A stretch of DNA of 10,979 bases from Anaerolineae bacterium (GTDB taxonomy: Bacteria; Chloroflexota; Anaerolineae; B4-G1; SLSP01), in NCBI GenBank assembly GCA_018055515.1, contig JAGPHL010000007.1, positions 6,036-17,014 on the forward strand, written 5' to 3'. The notes under the pieces are model-generated. The model was given only the letters and a program-made list of their open reading frames with translations. It made no database searches and was not told the DNA's origin. Made by a program: the position numbers and the translations under genes. Positions 7,474 to 10,979 of this stretch are shown in pieces. Positions within the stretch are counted from its first letter, which is position 1. Every line of letters begins with the position of its first letter.

Positions 7474-7773
7474 ATGGCACTGGACAAAGACCTTTCCTCT
7501 ATCCAAGAGGCCCGCGATCTGGCTCAAAGGGCCTATGCGGCCTGGAAAGTCTGGGGGCACGCCTCGCAGGCCGAAGTGGACCGGGTTTGCGCGGCGATGG
7601 CCGAGACCGGCTATCAAGCCGCCGAGCACCTGGGCCGCCTGGCGCAAGAAGAGACCGGTTTTGGGGTGGCGGCCCACAAAAAGCTCAAGAACGAGTTCGG
7701 CTCCCAGGTAGTCTGGGAGAGCATCCGCGGCTTGAAAACCGTATGCGAATTGATCCCTACCAATCACAGCTGA
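7474..7773 (+). pseudogene. Acylating aldehyde dehydrogenase, N-terminal fragment
   Basis: A 99-residue frame whose first ~90 residues look like the start of a CoA-acylating acetaldehyde dehydrogenase of the AdhE/EutE type: MALDKDLSSIQEARDLAQRA, a helical stretch, RLAQEETGFGVAAHKK, then VWESIRGLKTV. Family members are about 450-500 residues, so roughly four fifths is missing, including the NAD-binding domain and catalytic Cys. Similarity stops at LKTV; the last nine residues (CELIPTNHS) are out-of-frame reading of the BMC-T sequence that follows. When intact it would convert acetaldehyde from DeoC to acetyl-CoA. As seen it cannot be catalytic. The cause is either a genomic deletion or an assembly collapse. 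Confidence 0.85.
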
Positions 7774-8024
7774 TCAACCGCTTCCGCCGGGGCAGCATGT
7801 TAGTGCCGGGTGAAACCCTGCTGGTACTGGAATGCGCGCCGGCGGCCTATATCAACTACGCCTGCAATGAGGCCGAAAAGAAAGTCAGCATCAAGATTGT
7901 CCACGTCTCTTCGGTAGGCCGTTTTGGCCGGATGTGGTTGTGCGGCACGGAATCTGAAATCCTGACCGCGCGCGATGCGGCCACGCGGGCGCTGGAAAGC
8001 CTCCCCGGCCGGGACGGCGCTTGA
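7743..8024 (+). pseudogene. BMC-T (tandem-domain trimeric) shell protein, C-terminal half only
   Basis: A 93-residue frame from ATG 7743. It reads like the second BMC domain of a trimeric shell protein: IDPYQSQLINRFRRG, LVPGETLLVLE, CAPAAYINYACNEAEKK, IVHVSSVGRFGRMWLCGTE, then a helix ending RALESL. From memory, trimer proteins of about 200 residues carry closely similar blocks (YQxQxINR, PGESLxxLE, ANEAEKA, GAFGRLYL) in their second half. The first BMC domain is absent. No ribosome-binding site precedes the ATG, which overlaps the end of the dehydrogenase fragment by 31 bases. Alternatively it is a genuine single-domain shell protein with an unusual N-terminus. Whether the truncated product could still assemble is unknown. 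Confidence 0.7.
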
Positions 8025-8044
8025 GCGAATAGGAGGGAAGCGCA

Positions 8045-8404
8045 ATGCCCAAAGTTTTCTATACCGAAAGCGACATCGAGGACCTGGCGAAGCGCGGCGT
8101 GATGTCATTGGAAGTCAATGACGACGTGGTGCTGACCGGCCTGGCCTATGAAAAGGCCCAACGCCTGGGGTTGAAGCTGGTGCGCGACAAGCCCGACAAT
8201 CCCCCAGCGGCCCCGGTGCGGCCCTATGTGGCACAGCCGCTGCCCTCCCAGCACCCACAAGGGATTGAAGCCCTGCACCCGGCGCCCGACGACCTTGCCC
8301 AGCGCATCCGCAGCGCAGTGATAGCTCGCCTGGGCTCTCAAGTCGATCCAGCCCTGTTAGATACTATCATCCAGCGGGTGCTGGCCAGCACGGGGGTCAA
8401 GTAA
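8045..8404 (+). CDS. BMC-associated protein of unknown function with C-terminal encapsulation-peptide-like helices
   Basis: A 119-residue protein; the start is backed by AGGAGG about 9 bases upstream. Residues 1-48 form a small domain (VFYTESDIEDLAKRG, LTGLAYEKAQRLGLKLVRD). It recalls the short N-terminal segment of several BMC proteins such as EutQ and EutT/PduO-type adenosyltransferases; the resemblance is from memory and weak. Residues 50-81 are a Pro-rich linker. Residues 82-119 form one or two amphipathic helices (DLAQRIRSAVIARLG and LLDTIIQRVLAS). The second closely matches the RpiB targeting helix (IRSIVQRVVAQL). It therefore looks like a cargo or cargo-shell adaptor. No catalytic motif is visible. 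Confidence 0.8.
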   Translation: MPKVFYTESDIEDLAKRGVMSLEVNDDVVLTGLAYEKAQRLGLKLVRDKPDNPPAAPVRPYVAQPLPSQHPQGIEALHPAPDDLAQRIRSAVIARLGSQVDPALLDTIIQRVLASTGVK

Positions 8405-8408
8405 TCGA

Positions 8409-8729
8409 ATGTTATTGGGCAGGGTGCATGGCACGGCGGTCTGCACGCTCAAATACCCCGGCACAGAAGGCCTGAAGTTGCTGGTGGTGCAGCCGTTGAA
8501 CAAGAAGCTGGAACCGGTCGGGCCGCTCCAGGTGGCGGCGGACGTGGTGCAGGCGGGCGTCGGCGACCTGTGCGTGATGGTGCGTTCACGCGAAGCGGCG
8601 CTGGCGCTGCCGGACGTGAAATTCGTGCCGATTGATCTCGCGCTGGTAGGTATCGTGGACGAGCTGGCAGTGACCGCCGAGGATACGTTTGAGCTGACGA
8701 TGCAGCCCGGCTGGAACCATTTCACTTAA
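8409..8729 (+). CDS. BMC pentameric vertex protein (EutN/CcmL family), copy 2
   Basis: A 106-residue pentamer-type shell protein: MLLGRVHGTAVCTLK, LKLLVVQPLN, VAADVVQAGVGDLCV, then FVPIDLALVGIVDEL. The usual GSxAR element is altered (RSREAALALP), so this copy is diverged in the loop region, and it has a roughly ten-residue C-terminal tail. It starts 4 bases after the preceding stop with only a weak ribosome-binding site, suggesting translational coupling. Confidence 0.92.
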   Translation: MLLGRVHGTAVCTLKYPGTEGLKLLVVQPLNKKLEPVGPLQVAADVVQAGVGDLCVMVRSREAALALPDVKFVPIDLALVGIVDELAVTAEDTFELTMQPGWNHFT

Positions 8730-8738
8730 GGGGCGGCC

Positions 8739-9032
8739 ATGATTTTGGGCAAAGTGGTAGGGACCGTAGTGACGACCATCGGCCACCAGGACTACAAGCA
8801 CCGGCGGCTACTGGTCGTGCAACCGCTAGGGTTGCCCGACGAGTCACCCAGCGAGGACTTCATCGCCCTGGACAACACCCAGGCCGGGATCGGCGACACG
8901 GTGCTAGTGAACCGGGAAGGCAACGGCGCGCGCCAGGCGCTCAAGAACCCCGACGCCTGCGTGGTCTCGGTCATCGTAGGGATTGTGGACTCGGTATATC
9001 TGGCAGAAACCGGGGCGGACCCGTTGCATTAA
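8739..9032 (+). CDS. BMC pentameric vertex protein (EutN/CcmL family), copy 3
   Basis: A 97-residue pentamer-type shell protein: MILGKVVGTVVTTIG, RRLLVVQPLG, FIALDNTQAGIGDTVLV, GNGARQAL, then VVSVIVGIVDSVYL. AGGGG lies about 6 bases before the ATG, and the gap from copy 2 is 9 bases. It is the last recognisable gene of the operon, and no terminator hairpin follows it. Confidence 0.93.
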   Translation: MILGKVVGTVVTTIGHQDYKHRRLLVVQPLGLPDESPSEDFIALDNTQAGIGDTVLVNREGNGARQALKNPDACVVSVIVGIVDSVYLAETGADPLH

Positions 9033-9126
9033 TCCGGTCAGGAGCCATCCCCAGCGCCTATATCGGACATCTATCTACCCCCCGCAGCCATCAGCGAGCT
9101 GACCCAGGCCATCCGCCCTGGTCATT
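9033..9126 (+). other. Post-operon gap, possible remnant of a further gene
   Basis: No complete gene is present. One plus-strand frame reads ISDIYLPPAAISELTQAIRPG, which looks like natural protein sequence, and AGGAG occurs near 9040, but no start codon fits. It stops resembling protein where the sensor-gene copy begins at 9127. It may be the cut end of another operon gene, but this is weak. Confidence 0.25.
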
Positions 9127-9304
9127 GCAGCGGGTCACCGGAGGTAGCGGAGGGTCCCATCCCGCAACTGAGCAGGACGGTGCAGCCGAGCGTCTGCACC
9201 GCCTGGCAAATCCCCTGGAAGACGGAGCTGAGGTACCTCCAGTAAAACGGCCAGCCGGCCAGCACGCCAATCGTGACCGGCTTATGCTGAGCGTGGTCGG
9301 ACAT
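9122..9304 (-). pseudogene. 5' fragment of a sensor-kinase gene (duplicate of the 1285-4854 gene start)
   Basis: A 60-residue frame beginning MSDHAQHKPVTIGVLAG and ending GPSATSGDPLQ. It matches residues 1-65 of the full sensor with a few substitutions and one in-frame five-residue deletion (FYWTATPLSYLS becomes FYWRYLSS). It stops at the junction and keeps none of the kinase, receiver or DNA-binding domains. It is non-functional as a regulator. Upstream (minus strand) GAGGGGCAGGT could be a leftover ribosome-binding site. Confidence 0.85.
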
Positions 9305-9306
9305 AG
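9127..9306. repeat. Direct repeat, right copy: 5' end of the sensor gene
   Basis: This 180-base partner of 4662-4856 has the same orientation, about nine tenths base identity, and lacks a 15-base block near 9235. The pair brackets about 4.3 kb holding the whole BMC operon. Recombination between the copies would remove the operon and leave one sensor gene. Confidence 0.85.
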
Positions 9307-9322
9307 ATTGTCTACCTGCCCC

Positions 9323-9790
9323 TCACAAAGTCAGGGCTGAAACCCAGATATGGGCGACGCCAAACAGAATTGACGCGCCAAACATCAGCCAGGAACCCAT
9401 CAAATATGACGCAAGGACCACAAACAGGACCGGCGCCGTCGCCAAAGGCAAAGGGATGCCCAACAAGGGCGCTCTGAAAAGCTCGGGCGCCCTTCCCCCG
9501 GCTAAATATCTCACCCACGATGTGTAATAAATTGCCAACGCCAGCCCCATTCCAATGAGGGTGAGCGTTGAAAACTTCCTGTTCAGGTCCAGCGAGTAGA
9601 AAAATGGAAGAAGCAATATCGCAATTCTACCGCCGTTCTCTGCAATCGTGAGAAACAAAGGCTCAGAAACGCGCCTATCTCCCGCTACCTCAGGCAGCAA
9701 CATCCACAGCACATTGGGAAGCATCAACAACACGGGAATCAGCGCTCCAGATTTGATCGTGATACTGAGGTTGCCCAAAGTCAGATGCAT
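9323..9790 (-). CDS. Hypothetical membrane protein, about five transmembrane helices
   Basis: A 155-residue integral membrane protein of unknown function. Hydrophobic segments lie at about 14-32, 50-66, 74-92, 110-130 and 133-150. A conserved-looking block (PNVLWMLLPE, SEPLFLTIAENGGRIA) between helices 1 and 2 resembles uncharacterised small membrane proteins of Gram-positive bacteria, from memory. The start at 9790 is supported by GAAGGA about 8 bases upstream. The DNA is visibly AT-richer than the neighbouring genes, which hints at separate ancestry. It has no evident link to the microcompartment. Confidence 0.75.
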   Translation of the reverse strand: MHLTLGNLSITIKSGALIPVLLMLPNVLWMLLPEVAGDRRVSEPLFLTIAENGGRIAILLLPFFYSLDLNRKFSTLTLIGMGLALAIYYTSWVRYLAGGRAPELFRAPLLGIPLPLATAPVLFVVLASYLMGSWLMFGASILFGVAHIWVSALTL

Positions 9791-10133
9791 CTTCTATTCC
9801 TTCAAAGGATATTGAATGCCTGCAACGGCCCTGCCGTTTTTGATCCCCGCCACGGGAACAGCCTGACACAAGCGCTGAAGCGTGTGTTAGCCTCTGCACG
9901 CGGCGCGATTTCACGGGCGCGCGCTACCCCGCAGCCGCACGCGGGCTCACCTCACCAAGACGCCCTGTGCCTATATTGTATCCCACATCAACTTTGAGGG
10001 CAACGTGATGACGAACGGCGGCCTACCTGACGACTCGCGCTGAGCCTCAGCGCACGGTGAGCACAACGTTGGCCGAAGCCGCGGATTCCTCCTCCGCGCC
10101 AACCCGTGAGTCCTTCCAGCGCTCCCTTGGCTC
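9791..10133. other. Divergent intergenic region between the membrane-protein gene and fadR
   Basis: No credible gene lies here; the plus-strand frame 9785-9997 overlaps the membrane-protein start and has no family signature. The stretch contains a perfect 17-base palindrome (10037-10053) and a small hairpin, CGCGGA-N7-TCCGCG (10080-10098). A promoter for the minus-strand gene is expected near 9800-9850, but none is clear. Confidence 0.5.
10037..10053. repeat. Perfect 17-base palindrome
   Basis: GCGCTGAG-C-CTCAGCGC: eight-base arms around one central base. The near-zero spacer favours a dimeric protein-binding site over an RNA hairpin. It lies about 97 bases upstream of the fadR -35 and roughly 250 bases upstream of the membrane-protein start. 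Confidence 0.6.
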
Positions 10134-10162
10134 TTGACGCTACCCCCAATCCATGATATACT
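10134..10162 (+). promoter_or_regulatory. Sigma-70-type promoter of fadR
   Basis: TTGACG (10134-10139), a 17-base spacer, then TATACT (10157-10162): five of six matches in each element at optimal spacing. Expected transcription start is about 10169. An in-frame ATG at 10153 lies just ahead of and partly under the -10, so it cannot be the start of the protein made from this promoter. Confidence 0.8.
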
Positions 10163-10164
10163 CT

Positions 10165-10181
10165 AACTGGTTAGACCACTT
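10165..10181 (+). promoter_or_regulatory. FadR-type operator overlapping the fadR transcription start
   Basis: AACTGGTTAGACCACTT contains the dyad TGGT-TAG-ACCA (10168-10178) and differs little from the E. coli FadR consensus AACTGGTCNGACCAGTT. It also overlaps a second dyad, CTGGT-N10-ACCAG (10167-10186). Position on the start site predicts repression of fadR by its own product, relieved by long-chain acyl-CoA if the ligand is as in E. coli. Confidence 0.75.
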
Positions 10182-10206
10182 ACCAGCAAACGAAAGGGAT
10201 CACCCA

Positions 10207-10914
10207 ATGCCTGAATGGAACGCGCCACAACGTCCGGCGGATTACGTCGAGGAAAGCCTGATCACTGCCATCCTGAACGGCGATTATCCGCCCGGCGCCA
10301 CCCTGCCGGGGGAACGTGACCTCGCCACCCAGCTGGGCCTCACCCGCCCCACCCTCCGCGAGGCGCTACAGCGGCTGGCACGAGATGGCTGGATCACTAT
10401 CCGCCAGGGAAAACCCACCGTGGTGAACGATTTCTGGCGGGATGGGGGCCTCAATGTGCTCAACGCGCTCGTGCGTTACCGGCACGTCCCCGATGATTTC
10501 GTGGTGCACCTCCTCGAAGTGCGTCTGGCGATGGCGCCGGCGTACGCCGCCGCCGCCGTACTCCACGATCCGCAGAGCGTGCTGGCGCATCTCCAAACCG
10601 CCGCGGCCCTCGAAGAGGATCCCCGCGCCTTCGCCCACTACGACTGGCTGCTGCATCGCCAGCTCACCCTCGCCTCCGGGAATCCCATCTACACGCTGAT
10701 TCTCAACGGCTTTGCCGCCTTCTACGAGACGATGGCCACCCTGTATTTCACCCAGGAAACCGCCCGCGCTGTCTCCCGTCGCTTCTACGCCGACCTGCAA
10801 ACCGCCTTCGCCACCGGCGACGCGGCCAGCGCTGAGAGCATCACCTGCCGCGTCATGGCCGAGAGCATTCGCCTGTGGCAGGCGCTGCGTCAAGAAGCGG
10901 AGGCGGAAGCCTGA
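10207..10914 (+). CDS. fadR: FadR-like GntR-family fatty-acid-responsive transcription regulator
   Basis: A 235-residue protein, against 239 for E. coli FadR. The N-terminal winged helix (about 8-76) has YPPGATLPGERDLA, LTRPTLREALQRLARDGW and IRQGKPTVVNDFW. The C-terminal ligand domain has GLNVLNAL and LASGNPIYTLILNG. These blocks match E. coli FadR closely (TRTTLREVLQRLARDGW, GKPTKVNNFW, ASGNPIYGLILNG, recalled from memory), far beyond generic GntR similarity. The minor-groove His (QHGKP) is Gln67 here (RQGKP). E. coli FadR represses fatty-acid degradation, activates unsaturated fatty-acid synthesis and is released by long-chain acyl-CoA. I chose ATG 10207 because the promoter and start site lie upstream of it and downstream of the alternative ATG 10153; the ribosome-binding site (AAAGGGAT) is modest. 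Confidence 0.85.
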   Translation: MPEWNAPQRPADYVEESLITAILNGDYPPGATLPGERDLATQLGLTRPTLREALQRLARDGWITIRQGKPTVVNDFWRDGGLNVLNALVRYRHVPDDFVVHLLEVRLAMAPAYAAAAVLHDPQSVLAHLQTAAALEEDPRAFAHYDWLLHRQLTLASGNPIYTLILNGFAAFYETMATLYFTQETARAVSRRFYADLQTAFATGDAASAESITCRVMAESIRLWQALRQEAEAEA

Positions 10915-10979
10915 ACTGACTTCGCGTCCCCGCTTTGCCGACGCGCCTTACCGTCGTTCAGGAGACGCCGGGCGCTGGC
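10915..10979. other. Short tail after fadR
   Basis: These 65 bases hold no gene start, terminator hairpin or operator that I can recognise. Confidence 0.4.

Noticed and set aside
9785..9997. Plus-strand 70-codon frame in the intergenic region
   Set aside because: It overlaps the membrane-protein start, has no family signature and no ribosome-binding site.
10153..10206. 18-codon N-terminal extension of FadR
   Set aside because: The ATG overlaps the -10 region, and the operator and start site fall inside the extension; E. coli FadR has no such extension.
10366..10893. Minus-strand 175-codon frame opposite fadR
   Set aside because: Shadow of fadR; Gly/Glu/Val-rich with no domain.

Overview
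The window looks like a high-GC chromosomal segment of a Chloroflexota bacterium, probably Anaerolineae-like. This is inferred from gene content only: a giant LacI-type sensor/histidine kinase/AraC fusion, an exported CBM11-like protein, and a sugar-phosphate microcompartment locus. No rRNA, tRNA, CRISPR array or intact transposase was seen. LEFT (1-5252, minus strand): a secreted protein with tandem carbohydrate-binding-like modules runs off the left edge. Upstream of it lies a 1189-residue one-protein signalling system: sugar-binding-protein-like sensor, GAF-like region, histidine kinase, two receivers and AraC DNA-binding domain. A small protein of unknown function precedes it. Together they suggest sensing of a carbohydrate and control of carbohydrate-related genes. 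CENTRE (5389-9032, plus strand): a bacterial microcompartment (BMC) operon of the kind known as sugar phosphate utilizing (SPU), driven by a near-consensus sigma-70-type promoter at 5389-5417. Order: RpiB-like isomerase, DeoC aldolase, EutN/CcmL pentamer, N-terminal fragment of an acylating aldehyde dehydrogenase, C-terminal half of a trimeric (BMC-T) shell protein, a 119-residue protein of unknown function, and two more EutN/CcmL pentamers. RpiB, DeoC and the 119-residue protein each carry an amphipathic helix set off by a flexible linker, as expected of encapsulation peptides. The implied chemistry is cleavage of deoxyribose 5-phosphate to glyceraldehyde 3-phosphate and acetaldehyde inside a shell, with acetaldehyde oxidised to acetyl-CoA. 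The dehydrogenase and BMC-T genes are both cut and joined near 7735-7750, so the locus has either lost an internal block or is misassembled there. No hexameric (BMC-H) gene is visible. RIGHT (9033-10979): a 180-base broken copy of the 5' end of the sensor kinase gene lies just after the operon, in the same orientation as the full gene, so the BMC operon sits between direct repeats. Next come a minus-strand five-helix membrane protein of unknown function, a roughly 400-base intergenic region with a perfect palindrome, and a plus-strand gene strongly resembling E. coli FadR. A good promoter lies upstream of it, with a FadR-type operator at the expected transcription start, implying autoregulation. 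Main points for a second look: the dehydrogenase/BMC-T junction, the BMC-type RpiB lacking the usual catalytic cysteine, the five-cysteine cluster in DeoC, the flanking sensor-gene repeats, and the FadR gene with its matching operator.
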